A DNA stretch of 64,000 nt, from assembly GCF_004799515.1 (NCBI RefSeq), contig NZ_SSMX01000010.1, positions 1 through 64,000 on the forward strand. The letters are read 5' to 3'. Positions 10,482 through 18,801 of this stretch are shown piece by piece. The stretch is from Phenylobacterium sp. (GTDB lineage: Bacteria > Pseudomonadota > Alphaproteobacteria > Caulobacterales > Caulobacteraceae). Within the stretch, counting starts at the first letter, position 1, and every line of letters begins with the position of its first letter. The notes under the pieces were generated by a model that saw nothing but the letters and a program-made list of their open reading frames with translations, did no database searches and had not been told where the DNA came from. The position numbers were made by a program, and so were the translations under genes.

Positions 10482-11324
10482 TCAGCCGCCGGCCCAGCTC
10501 GGCTTGCGGCGTTCCAGGAAGGCGCGCACGCCCTCCTGGCCTTCCTCGCCGACCCGGGCTGCGGCGATACGCTTGGCGGTCTCCTCCATCAGCCCGTGAT
10601 CGATCTCGCGGCCGTAGACGTCGCCCACCAGGTCCTTGGCGTCGGCCACCGCGCCGGGCGCGCAGGCCAGCATCTCCGCGCCGATCCGATCCCGCGCGGC
10701 GTCCAGCGCCGCGGCGTCGGCCACGACCTCGCTGACCAGGCCGATGCGCAAGGCGTGCTCGGCGTCGAAGGCCCGGCCGCTGGCGAACAGGCCGCGGGCC
10801 GCCCGCGGCCCGATGGCGGCCACCACATAGGGGCTGACCGTCGCCGGGATCAGGCCCAGCTTGACCTCGGAGAAGCTGAAGCGGGCGTCCGCCACGGCCA
10901 CCGCCGCGTCGCACGCCGCCACCACGCCGGCGCCGCCGCCGAACGCCGCGCCCTCCACCAGGGCCACCGTCAGGTGCGGCAGGTCCCAGAGCGCCTTCAG
11001 CATGCGGGCCATGGCGAAGGCGTCCTCGCGGTTGTCGGCCTCTGTGCGGTCCACCGCCTCGCGCATCCAGTCGAGGTCGGCGCCGGCGCTGAAGGTCCCG
11101 CCCGCACCGCGCAGGAAGACGACGCGCACGCCCTCGGCGCCGCGCAGCGTCTCGAAGGCCTCGGCCATGGCGGAGATCAGGCCGGCGTCGAAGGCGTTCT
11201 TCTTGGCCGCCCGGTTCAGGGTCACCGTCACCGCGCCGCTTTCCGTCCCCTCGATCCGCACCAGGTCGGCGGTGGGGCTCACGTCCGGCAACTCGACCAA
11301 AGGATCGGCGATGGGGTTCGACAT
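10482..11324 (-). CDS. Enoyl-CoA hydratase/isomerase family protein, possibly methylglutaconyl-CoA hydratase
   Basis: A 280-residue crotonase. The oxyanion-hole segments FSAGADLDWM and EGAAFGGGAGVVAACD are present, and ARFSFSEVKLGLIPATVSPYV carries the conserved catalytic Glu. The GADLDWMR signature is characteristic of AUH/LiuC-type hydratases of leucine catabolism. An isovaleryl-CoA dehydrogenase-like gene (19233-20399) lies elsewhere in the window, but the two are not in one operon, so the substrate is inferred. It is divergent from the patatin gene. Confidence 0.8.
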   Translation of the reverse strand: MSNPIADPLVELPDVSPTADLVRIEGTESGAVTVTLNRAAKKNAFDAGLISAMAEAFETLRGAEGVRVVFLRGAGGTFSAGADLDWMREAVDRTEADNREDAFAMARMLKALWDLPHLTVALVEGAAFGGGAGVVAACDAAVAVADARFSFSEVKLGLIPATVSPYVVAAIGPRAARGLFASGRAFDAEHALRIGLVSEVVADAAALDAARDRIGAEMLACAPGAVADAKDLVGDVYGREIDHGLMEETAKRIAAARVGEEGQEGVRAFLERRKPSWAGG

Positions 11325-11438
11325 GGCGGGGTCCTTTATCTGCGCGCCAGCTCAGCGTCTCGGGCCGCGCCGCGGCGCCGGCGGAAGCGACCGCGAAGCC
11401 ATAGCTCCGACTCTCCGGGGGCGATAGGCTCTGCGCCT

Positions 11439-13226
11439 GTGTCCCGGCTGCCTGACATTCCCGACGAGTCGGCGCTGGCGCGGCTCTTCCATCAGGAGCG
11501 CGTGCAGCAGGAATCCACATGGTTCTCCCTGCCTGGCGGCCAGACCCTGTTCTCGGCCGGCGACAGCTCCGAGGAGTTGTTCTTCGTGCGCGCCGGGCGG
11601 CTTGGCGCCTTCCGCCGTGAGCCAGGCCACGAGACCCAGTTCCTGGGCGTGATCCGCCCGGGCGAGCCGGCCGGCGAAATGTCGCTGATCGCCGCCGCGC
11701 CGCACTCCGCCGACGTGGTCGCCCTGCGCGACAGCGAGATCATAGCCGTGCCGCGCGACGTCTTCTTCGAGGCCTGCGAGGCCGACACCGCGGTGATGAT
11801 CGAACTCGCCAAGCTTATGATGCTGCGCTCGCGCCAGGCGGTGACAAAGGGCGGGGTCGGCGAGCCCTCGGTGTTCGGCTTCGTCTCACTGGGCCAGACC
11901 GGGCCCCTGCGCGCCCTCGTCGACCGCCTGACCCTGGAGATCGCCCGGCTGGGCTACAGCGTCACCACCATCGGCCACGAGGCGCAGAGCGCCCCCACCG
12001 AGTGGTTCTCCGACGTGGAGAAGACCCACGACTTCGTCCTCTACGTCGCCGAGGCCGCCGACGGCGGTTGGCGGCAGATGGTGGCCCGGCAGGTGGACCG
12101 GCTGTTCCGGGTCGGCCGCGGCGACCGCAAGCCACCGCGGGAAGAGGCCGTCCACGACGTGCCCTCGCCGTTGCAGGCCCAACAGCTCGTCGACCTGATC
12201 CTGCTGCAGCCGCCCGACCTGGCGCGGCCGGAGGGCTCCGAGGCCTGGCTGGACGCCGCCACACCGGCGCGCCTGTTCCACGTGCGCCGCGACCACGACG
12301 GTGACCTGAAGCGGATCGCCCGTATCCTGACAGGCCAGTCGGTGGGTCTGGTGCTTTCCGGCGGCGGGGCGCGGGCCTACGCCCATGTGGGCGCGGTCCG
12401 GGCGCTGCGCGAACGCGGCGTGCCCATCGACTTCGTGGGCGGGGTCTCCATGGGCGCGGTGATCGCCGCCGGCGTCGCCATGGGCTGGACCGATGCCGAG
12501 ATGGACGAGCGCATCAAGGAGGCCTTCGTCAACACCAGCCCCCTGGCCGACATCGCGCTCCCCCTGCTGGCCATGACCCATGGGCTGAAGGTCAACGAGC
12601 GGCTGGCGCACCACTTCGGCGACACCCAGATCGCCGACCTATGGCTGCCGTTCTTCTGCCTGTCCTCGAACCTGACCACGGGCGCCTATCAGATGCACCG
12701 CCGCGGCCTGTTGCGCCGGGCGCTCCGGGCCTCGGTCTCGCTGCCCGGCATCCTGCCGCCGGCCATCGACGACAACAATGTGCTGGTGGACGGGGCGGTG
12801 ATGAAGAACTTCCCCGCCGACGTGATGCGCGCCAGCCAGCTCGGCCCCATCGTCGGCGTCGACGTCACCCAGGGCCGCAGCATCACCGCCGACGACGTGG
12901 CGCGGCCGGCCTCGGTCTGGCGCTGGATCTGGTCGGGCGAGTGGAAGAAGGGGCCGCCGATCGTCTCGCTTCTGATGCGCACCGCGACGGTCTCCACCTC
13001 CCGCGACCTGACTGCCGCACGCGACGCCACCGATGTCCTGGTGATGCCCGACGTGTCGAAGGTGGAAATCCGCGACTTCAGCGCCTACGCGCCCGCCGTG
13101 GCCGAGGGTTACCGCGCCACCCTGGAGGCGCTCGACAAGCTCTCCGTGCCCGTCCAGGCGGTGCGCCGCCGCCCCAGCCTGGACGAGCTTGCGGCGCAGA
13201 AGACACGGCCGGCGGCGATCGGCTGA
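11439..13226 (+). CDS. Cyclic nucleotide-binding domain / patatin-like phospholipase (NTE-type)
   Basis: A predicted serine esterase/lysophospholipase of the neuropathy-target-esterase type, 595 residues from GTG 11439. Residues about 25-140 form a cNMP-binding beta-barrel (GQTLFSAGDSSEELFFVRAGR, then PGEPAGEMSLIA). A Rossmann-like linker of about 150 residues follows. The patatin domain has the oxyanion motif SGGGARAYAHVGAV, nucleophile S337 in GVSMG and D451 in VDGAV, a complete Ser-Asp dyad. No membrane anchor is visible, unlike eukaryotic NTE. The start is the first plausible one clear of the divergent enoyl-CoA hydratase gene; an ATG is lacking. Confidence 0.85.
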   Translation: MSRLPDIPDESALARLFHQERVQQESTWFSLPGGQTLFSAGDSSEELFFVRAGRLGAFRREPGHETQFLGVIRPGEPAGEMSLIAAAPHSADVVALRDSEIIAVPRDVFFEACEADTAVMIELAKLMMLRSRQAVTKGGVGEPSVFGFVSLGQTGPLRALVDRLTLEIARLGYSVTTIGHEAQSAPTEWFSDVEKTHDFVLYVAEAADGGWRQMVARQVDRLFRVGRGDRKPPREEAVHDVPSPLQAQQLVDLILLQPPDLARPEGSEAWLDAATPARLFHVRRDHDGDLKRIARILTGQSVGLVLSGGGARAYAHVGAVRALRERGVPIDFVGGVSMGAVIAAGVAMGWTDAEMDERIKEAFVNTSPLADIALPLLAMTHGLKVNERLAHHFGDTQIADLWLPFFCLSSNLTTGAYQMHRRGLLRRALRASVSLPGILPPAIDDNNVLVDGAVMKNFPADVMRASQLGPIVGVDVTQGRSITADDVARPASVWRWIWSGEWKKGPPIVSLLMRTATVSTSRDLTAARDATDVLVMPDVSKVEIRDFSAYAPAVAEGYRATLEALDKLSVPVQAVRRRPSLDELAAQKTRPAAIG

Positions 13227-13296
13227 AATGCGCCACGGCGACGTTTGCGTGTGCGCCGGAACCGACCCATATTCGAGATCCTTGCTCAAGCAACTG

Positions 13297-13312
13297 AAAG
13301 GAGGTGATCCAG
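13297..13312 (+). promoter_or_regulatory. Extreme Shine-Dalgarno, full complement of the 16S rRNA 3' tail
   Basis: AAAGGAGGTGATCCAG is the exact complement of the alphaproteobacterial 16S 3' end (CTGGATCACCTCCTTT). The SD core GGAGG (13300-13304) lies 7 nt before GTG 13312. Complementarity far beyond a normal SD is unusual and points to very strong initiation or to direct interaction with 16S rRNA. Confidence 0.8.
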
Positions 13313-13374
13313 TGTCTCACCGCAATCAACCGGAAATGTCTGCTGGATCAACGTCCTACGGGGTGGCCCGCTGA
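13312..13374 (+). CDS. Candidate 20-codon small ORF (VSHRNQP...YGVAR)
   Basis: GTG 13312 to TGA 13372-13374 encodes a 20-residue polar peptide beginning VSHRNQPEM and ending TSYGVAR. I do not recognise a family with certainty. Support comes from the perfectly spaced extreme Shine-Dalgarno and the strong terminator 49 bp downstream, which together define a free-standing unit of about 150-200 nt after the patatin gene. A weak TTGCGT (13245-13250)/CATATT (13268-13273) pair with 17-bp spacing could be its promoter. Two mutually exclusive pairings involve GGATCA at 13345-13350 (see findings). It could instead be a non-coding RNA that titrates 16S tails. Confidence 0.5.
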   Translation: MSHRNQPEMSAGSTSYGVAR

Positions 13375-13422
13375 CGTTGGATCTACGCCGTTTCTACGGG
13401 CTGACCTTTCCGTGATCGGTGT

Positions 13423-13452
13423 GGGCGGGCTGGGAAACCAGCCCGCCCTTTC
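13423..13452 (+). terminator. Rho-independent terminator of the small unit / patatin gene
   Basis: A perfect 11-bp stem GGGCGGGCTGG/CCAGCCCGCCC closed by a GAAA tetraloop, followed by TTTCGATT. It ends the small transcript before the convergent TonB receptor gene. Confidence 0.85.
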
Positions 13453-13478
13453 GATTCTCGGCGTTATCGTTCGGGGCG

Positions 13479-15716
13479 CTACTGGCGGAAGGCCAGGGTC
13501 AGATGGACGGAGCGGCCGGCGCCCACGTTGAGGTGGTTGTCGTCGAGGCCGTCGTAATAGTGCTTGTCGAACAGGTTATCGACGTTGACCTGCAGGCTGA
13601 GGTCCGGCCTCAGCTGGTAGCGGGCGAGGACCGAGAAGGTCGCGTAGCCTGGAACCTCCTGGCGGAAGCCGTTCGGGTCGGGAACGGAGGCCGGGACCCG
13701 GCTCGAGGAATAGTCCATCCCGCCGCCCATTGTCAGCCGGTCGGTGACGTCATAGGCCGAGAACAGCCGCAGGCTGTTGCGAGGCGCGTCCTGCAACGGC
13801 TGGCCGACGTCGTTGTTAGGCGAGGAAATGATCTTGGCGTCCAGATAGGTGTAGCCCGCCAGCACCACCCAGCGCGGGGTGATATGGCCCTGCGCCTCCA
13901 GCTCGACGCCCTCGCTGCGCGCCGTGCCGGCGATGGTCTCCAGGCTGGGGTCGGTGGGCGACGGCTCGCGGAAATTATCCTGCACCGTGTCGAACGCCGC
14001 GGCCGACAGCAGCAACTGTCGGTGGTTGAACTCCCACTTGATGCCCGCCTCGACGGTGTGCTCCCGCTCCGGCGCCAGGTCCGCCGTCGTGGCGCTCAGC
14101 GAGAGGTCCTCAGCCGAGGGGTCGAAGGAAGTGCCGTACATCACGTAGATGCGGCCCGCCGGCGCCGGCTTGTAGACGAAGGCGGCGCGGTAGGACGGCT
14201 CGGTGTCGTCCTCGTGCAGGGTGAGCGGGGTCGGCACGGAATTGTGGAAGGTGGCGTCGAAGCGGTCGATGCGGACCACGCCCTCCGCCTCGAACAGCCG
14301 GCCATATTCGATGGTGTCGCCGACATAGGCGCCCAGCGTATCGGCGGTGAAGTTCACCTGCGACTTGACCTTCGTCACCCCGCTGAAGAGGGCGTCTTCG
14401 TCGGGCGAGATCAGGTTGGTCCCGGGCACGCCGGAATAGCTGTTGGTGGTGGGATCCGAAGTCTGCCGGCCCACCTCGCCGCCGAACACCAGCTTGTGGG
14501 TGAGGCCCCAGAGCTGGAACCGGCCGGAGACATCGGCCTGGTCCTCCAGGAAGCTCTCGGTGGATTGCAGGCCGCGCACGGTGCGGGTGACGGTGACCTC
14601 GTCGAGCGGCGTGCCGGGCGCGACGATCGGGGTGACGCCTGGCTCGACCCCACGGAAGTTGCGCGAATAGTAGGCGTAGCGGGCCTGGTCGTTGAAGGTC
14701 CAGCCGGGCGCCAGGTCCTGCTTCAGGGCGACGGTGGCGATGTCGGCGTTGGTGCGGGCGTAGTCGTCCTTGAAGCCGTAGTAGTTGCCCCAGGGCACGG
14801 CCGCCGGATGGCTGACGTTGGTGCCGGAGATGTCGATCCACGGCACGCCGTAGTCCGGCCGGCCCCACTGGGTCTGGTGCATCAGGCCGACGGTGACCTC
14901 GGTAGGCGTACCCATGCCGAAGGCCACTACCGGCGAGAGGCCGAAGCGGCTGGTGTAGACCTTGTCGCGGCCCGCCGTTGGCGAATAGTCGGCCATGCCG
15001 TTGATCCGCACCGCGCTGGTGGCCGACAGCGGGGCGTCCACGTCGCCGGTCAGCCGCCCCAGGCCTTCGTCGCCGCCGGTCAGGGTGGCGGCCGTGAACC
15101 CGTCGAGGCTCGGCTTCTTGCTGACGTCATTGATCGCCCCGCCGGTCGAGCCGCGCCCGAACAGCACCGAGGACGGCCCGGTCAGCACCTCCACCGTCTC
15201 CAGGTCGAAGGGGTCGCGGTAGTACTGGCCGAGGTCCAGCTGGCCGTCGCGGTAGATGTCGAACCGAGCGCTGAAGCCGCGGATCTGAACGTTCGTGCCC
15301 TGGCCGCTGTCCTCGTCGGCGTGATTGCTGACGCTGGGGTCCAGGCGCAGCACGTCGCGCAGGTCGGTGAGCCCGGCCAGTTGCATCACCTGCTCGGTGA
15401 TGAGCGTGATGGTCTGCGGGGTCTCAATCACCGGCTCGGTCAGGAGCGGCAGGGCCAGTTTGCGCGGCGCGACCACCTCGACGCCCTGGACGCTCTGCGC
15501 CGCCGCCGGCCGCTTCGGCGCGGGCTTGTCCGGCGCCTTGATGTCGACGCCGGAGACCTGGTTGGCGGGGGCCGCGGCGGCCTCGTCCGTGTTGGCGCCA
15601 GCTTGGGCCGCGCCGGCTTGCAGTCCCGCAAGGATCAGCACCGCCGCGGGCCACGCCACGGCCGAATCGCGAATAAGACGCCTTCGCAGGTTCATACTGA
15701 CCGCCCTCATGATCAC
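13479..15716 (-). CDS. TonB-dependent receptor (siderophore-receptor type)
   Basis: A 745-residue outer-membrane active transporter. A signal peptide (LRRRLIRDS... AGLQAGAAQA) is followed by an Ala/Pro-rich linker and a plug domain (about 85-210: ETPQTITLITEQVM, LRDVLRLDPSVSNHADE, GFSARFDIYRDG, VEVLTGPSSVLFGRGSTGG). The 22-strand barrel ends in a C-terminal aromatic-type strand (VHLTLAFRQ). Plug wording matches the ferrichrome/catecholate siderophore class (Fiu/FhuE-like), but the ligand is not deducible. The start may be GTG 15716, ATG 15710 or ATG 15695. It is divergent from a secreted acylase. Confidence 0.92.
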   Translation of the reverse strand: MIMRAVSMNLRRRLIRDSAVAWPAAVLILAGLQAGAAQAGANTDEAAAAPANQVSGVDIKAPDKPAPKRPAAAQSVQGVEVVAPRKLALPLLTEPVIETPQTITLITEQVMQLAGLTDLRDVLRLDPSVSNHADEDSGQGTNVQIRGFSARFDIYRDGQLDLGQYYRDPFDLETVEVLTGPSSVLFGRGSTGGAINDVSKKPSLDGFTAATLTGGDEGLGRLTGDVDAPLSATSAVRINGMADYSPTAGRDKVYTSRFGLSPVVAFGMGTPTEVTVGLMHQTQWGRPDYGVPWIDISGTNVSHPAAVPWGNYYGFKDDYARTNADIATVALKQDLAPGWTFNDQARYAYYSRNFRGVEPGVTPIVAPGTPLDEVTVTRTVRGLQSTESFLEDQADVSGRFQLWGLTHKLVFGGEVGRQTSDPTTNSYSGVPGTNLISPDEDALFSGVTKVKSQVNFTADTLGAYVGDTIEYGRLFEAEGVVRIDRFDATFHNSVPTPLTLHEDDTEPSYRAAFVYKPAPAGRIYVMYGTSFDPSAEDLSLSATTADLAPEREHTVEAGIKWEFNHRQLLLSAAAFDTVQDNFREPSPTDPSLETIAGTARSEGVELEAQGHITPRWVVLAGYTYLDAKIISSPNNDVGQPLQDAPRNSLRLFSAYDVTDRLTMGGGMDYSSSRVPASVPDPNGFRQEVPGYATFSVLARYQLRPDLSLQVNVDNLFDKHYYDGLDDNHLNVGAGRSVHLTLAFRQ

Positions 15717-15755
15717 CCCTTCTACCCGGCCCTTGGCCGCACGCGCACAAGCCGG

Positions 15756-15788
15756 GACATCGCCATGAGAACTGTGACATTGCCGTGA
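15756..15788. repeat. Tandem direct repeat in TonB-receptor/acylase intergenic region
   Basis: GACATCGCCATGA (15756-15768) and GACATTGCCGTGA (15776-15788) are 11/13 identical and start exactly 20 bp apart, about two helical turns. Same-face tandem sites in a divergent promoter suggest a regulator binding as a head-to-tail pair. The factor is unknown. Confidence 0.5.
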
Positions 15789-15868
15789 TAGTCGGGGCGG
15801 TTGTCGGCCCCTTGCCTTCCCCGGCGCCTGTCGCGAAGGTCGCCGCTCGGCTGATTTGGAGCTTGGGC

Positions 15869-18073
15869 ATGGTGAAGCGGCGTTTGGCGATCCTGGCGGC
15901 GGCCTGCGCGTTCGCCGTTCCGGCCCTCGCCGCGTCCGCCGGTCCTCATGGCGACCTCGCGCGCCTCAAGGCCGAGGCCGCGGCCGTCACCATCGTGCGC
16001 GACGACTGGGGGATCGCCCACGTGCACGGGAAGACCGATGCGCAGGCGGTGTTCGGCATGGTCTACGCCCAGGCGGAAGACGACTTCAACCGCGTCGAAA
16101 TGAACTACCTGACCGCCCTCGGCCGCACGGCGGAGGCCGAGGGCCAGGGCGCGATCTGGGCCGATCTACGCTACAGGCTGTTCGTCGATCCCGTTGACCT
16201 GAAAGCGAAATACGCCGCCAGCCCGGTCTGGCTGAAGGCGCTGATGAACGGCTGGGCTGACGGGCTCAACTTCTACCTCGCCACCCATCCGCAGACTCAT
16301 CCGAAGGTCATCCGCCACTTCGAGCCCTGGATGGCGCTGTCTTTCACAGAGGGCAGCATCGGCGGCGATATCGAGAAGTACGTCGCCCTGCCCCAGCTCG
16401 AGGCCTTCTACGGCGCCCCCAAAACCGCGGCGGCCAAGATCGAACTGGCCGAGGCCGAGAGCCTGAAGTTCAAGGAGCCCTCCGGCTCCAACGGCATGGC
16501 GCTCTCGCCCTCGATCACCAAGGACGGCCACGCCCTCCTGCTGATCAATCCGCACACCTCGTTCTATTTCCGCTCTGAGCTGCAGATGAGCAGCGACGCG
16601 GGGCTGGACGCCTATGGCGCGGCGACCTGGGGCCAGTTCTTCGTCTACCAGGGCTTCAACAGCCACGCGGGCTGGATGCACACCTCGACCGGCGCCGACA
16701 CGGTGGACGAGTTCGCCGAGACCATCGTGCGCCAGGACGGCAAGGCCTTCTACCGCTACGGGGCGGCGCTGCGGCCGGTGACCGTCTCGACCATCACCGT
16801 GCCCTACCGCACGCCCGACGGGACCATGGCGTCGAAGGCCTTCACGGTCTTCCGCACCCACCACGGCCCGATCGTGAAGGCCGAGAACGGCAAGTGGATC
16901 GCGATCGCCCTGATGAACAAGCCCATCGAGGCCCTGGAGCAGTCCTTCGGCCGCACCAAGACCCACGACCTGGCCTCGTTCCTGAAGGTGGCGGAGCTGG
17001 ACGCCAACTCCTCGAACAACACCCTGTTCGCCGACGACAAGGGCGAGACAGCGCTCCTGCTGCCGCAGTTCATGCCTAAGCGCGACAGCCGCTACGACTA
17101 TACGAAGCCCGTGGACGGCGCCGATCCCGCCACCGACTGGCAGGGCATGACGCCCTTCGCGCAGATGCCGAAGGTGATCAGCCCGTCCGGCGGCTGGATC
17201 TACAATTCCAACGACAGTCCGTGGCGGGCGGCCGGGCCGGACAGTCCGAAGAAGGCCGACTTCCCCAGCTACATGGACCAGGCCGGCGACAATCCGCGCA
17301 CGCCGCACGCGGTGAAGGTGCTGAGCGGCCATTCCGGCTTCACCCCGCAGACCCTGATCGACGCGGACTTCGATCCCTGGCTGCCGGCCTTCTCGCGTCT
17401 GCTGCCGGGGCTGTTCGCAGCCTACGGCGCCTTGCCCGCTAGCGACCCGATGAAGGCGAAGCTGGCCGATCAGATCGCGGCCCTGCGCGCCTGGGATGAC
17501 CGCTGGTCGGCGGCCTCGACAGAGACCGCCCTGGCGGTCGGCTGGGGCGAGGCGATGTGGGCCAAGACCGCCGCCGACGCCAGGAAGGCCGGGATGCACG
17601 TGGACGACTACATCGCCGAGCGCGCCACGGCCGCCCAGAAGCTGGACGCCCTCGCCGAAAGCGCCGACCGGCTGACCCGCGACTTCGGGAGCTGGAAGGT
17701 CGCCTGGGGCCAGATCAACCGCTTCCAGCGGATCGACGACGCCATCGCCCCGCACTTCGACGACGCCCTGCCCTCGATCCCCGTGCCCTTCGCCTCGGCG
17801 CAGTGGGGCTCGCTCGCCTCGTTCGGGGCCAAGCGCTATCCCGACACCAAGAAGTACTACGGCTCCAGCGGCAACAGCTTCGTGGCCGTGGTGGAGTTCG
17901 GGCCCAGGGTCCGCGCGCGGGCGGTGACGGCGGGCGGCGAGAGCGGCGATCCGGCCTCGAAGCACTTCACCGACGAGGCGCAGCGGTACGCCTCAGGGAA
18001 CTTCCGCGAGGTCTATTTCTACCCCGACCAGCTCGCCGGCCACGTCGAACGGACCTATCACCCCGGCGGTTGA
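15869..18073 (+). CDS. Penicillin acylase family protein (secreted Ntn-hydrolase, acylase type)
   Basis: A 734-residue protein starting at ATG 15869 after GGAG, with a signal peptide (MVKRRLAILAAACAF... ALAASA). The precursor should self-cleave before S207 in SGSNGMALS, giving alpha and beta chains with S207 as N-terminal nucleophile. VTIVRDDWGIAHVHGKTDAQAVFGMVYAQAEDDF is split here only to cite its key points: RDxWGIxHV and the YAQAEDDF block are standard for COG2366. Family members hydrolyse N-acyl bonds in beta-lactams, acyl-homoserine lactones (PvdQ/QuiP) or lipopeptides (aculeacin). It is divergent from a TonB receptor, so its substrate may be the imported ligand or its precursor. Confidence 0.9.
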   Translation: MVKRRLAILAAACAFAVPALAASAGPHGDLARLKAEAAAVTIVRDDWGIAHVHGKTDAQAVFGMVYAQAEDDFNRVEMNYLTALGRTAEAEGQGAIWADLRYRLFVDPVDLKAKYAASPVWLKALMNGWADGLNFYLATHPQTHPKVIRHFEPWMALSFTEGSIGGDIEKYVALPQLEAFYGAPKTAAAKIELAEAESLKFKEPSGSNGMALSPSITKDGHALLLINPHTSFYFRSELQMSSDAGLDAYGAATWGQFFVYQGFNSHAGWMHTSTGADTVDEFAETIVRQDGKAFYRYGAALRPVTVSTITVPYRTPDGTMASKAFTVFRTHHGPIVKAENGKWIAIALMNKPIEALEQSFGRTKTHDLASFLKVAELDANSSNNTLFADDKGETALLLPQFMPKRDSRYDYTKPVDGADPATDWQGMTPFAQMPKVISPSGGWIYNSNDSPWRAAGPDSPKKADFPSYMDQAGDNPRTPHAVKVLSGHSGFTPQTLIDADFDPWLPAFSRLLPGLFAAYGALPASDPMKAKLADQIAALRAWDDRWSAASTETALAVGWGEAMWAKTAADARKAGMHVDDYIAERATAAQKLDALAESADRLTRDFGSWKVAWGQINRFQRIDDAIAPHFDDALPSIPVPFASAQWGSLASFGAKRYPDTKKYYGSSGNSFVAVVEFGPRVRARAVTAGGESGDPASKHFTDEAQRYASGNFREVYFYPDQLAGHVERTYHPGG

Positions 18074-18323
18074 AACAATTCGTGAGGTCCGAAAGCCGCC
18101 ACAATCGGGAATTGCGGACGGGGCGGCGGTCGCCGTCGGATAAGGCCAGCCATCAGAGCGCCTTAGGGCGACGCCGGTCTGAGGCTGGACTGTCGGAATT
18201 GTCCCGGGGCTGAGCGTCCGCCACAAAATCTCCCTAAGATATCGACGGTTTGCGAGGAACTTTCGCCCACGCCTTGGGAGTTGCCGCCTGCACCATAGCG
18301 CAACAAAAGCAGGAGCTCTCCCC

Positions 18324-18740
18324 ATGCTGAAACGCAATCTTTTCGCGGTCGCCGCCCTCGGCGGCGCCCTGACCCTCGCCGGGGCCGCCAGTGCTCAGGC
18401 TCCGGGCGGCGCGCCCGGCGGAGCCCCCGGTGCGGCTAGCCCCGGTGCGCCCAGCACCAGCCTGCCCGGCCAGCCGGCCGCGCCCGGCGCGACCAATCCG
18501 GGCGTGACGAACCCGAGCCTGCCCGGCGACACGACGTCCTCACCCACGCCTTCAACTTCGCCGAGCGCCCGCAGCGCCGGTGACGCCGGCACGGGCGCGT
18601 CGTCAACCAGTTCGACCATGAGCAAGTCGGGCAAGACCAAGGGCGGCAACCCCACCGGCTGCGCGGCCGGATCCTCGACGAGCACGCCCTGCGCCAGCAG
18701 CACGCCCCAGGGCAGCGCCCTCGGCGCGACGCCGCACTAA
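18324..18740 (+). CDS. Hypothetical secreted Pro/Gly/Ala/Ser/Thr-rich protein
   Basis: A 138-residue protein with a good signal peptide (MLKRNLFAVAALGGALTLAG, cut near AASA-Q). The mature part is low complexity: GGAPGGAPG-type repeats, then Ser/Thr/Pro runs, with only two Cys late in the chain (GCAAG, PCASS). No catalytic domain is visible. GGAG lies about 8 nt before ATG. Probably an exported, disordered envelope protein; function unknown. Composition alone gives limited proof, but the signal peptide, SD and terminator support a real gene. Confidence 0.65.
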   Translation: MLKRNLFAVAALGGALTLAGAASAQAPGGAPGGAPGAASPGAPSTSLPGQPAAPGATNPGVTNPSLPGDTTSSPTPSTSPSARSAGDAGTGASSTSSTMSKSGKTKGGNPTGCAAGSSTSTPCASSTPQGSALGATPH

Positions 18741-18769
18741 GCGGGAAGACCCGCTGATCCAGCCTCGCG

Positions 18770-18793
18770 GGCCGCCGGAGCAATCCGGCGGCC
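18770..18793. terminator. Bidirectional hairpin terminator between convergent genes
   Basis: Perfect 10-bp stem GGCCGCCGGA/TCCGGCGGCC with a GCAA tetraloop between convergent stops. No long T-tract on either side, so efficiency is uncertain. Confidence 0.55.
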
Positions 18794-18801
18794 TTCGCGC
18801 G

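Noticed and set aside
13297..13312. Antisense fragment of a 16S rRNA gene
   Set aside because: The match to the 16S 3' tail ends after 16 nt; flanking bases do not continue the rRNA sequence, so this is complementarity, not an rRNA remnant.
18256..18282. Second EcfG-like promoter before the secreted low-complexity gene
   Set aside because: GGAAC is present but the following GTT is 19 bp away and lacks the preceding C, outside the accepted 16-17-bp spacing to CGTT.
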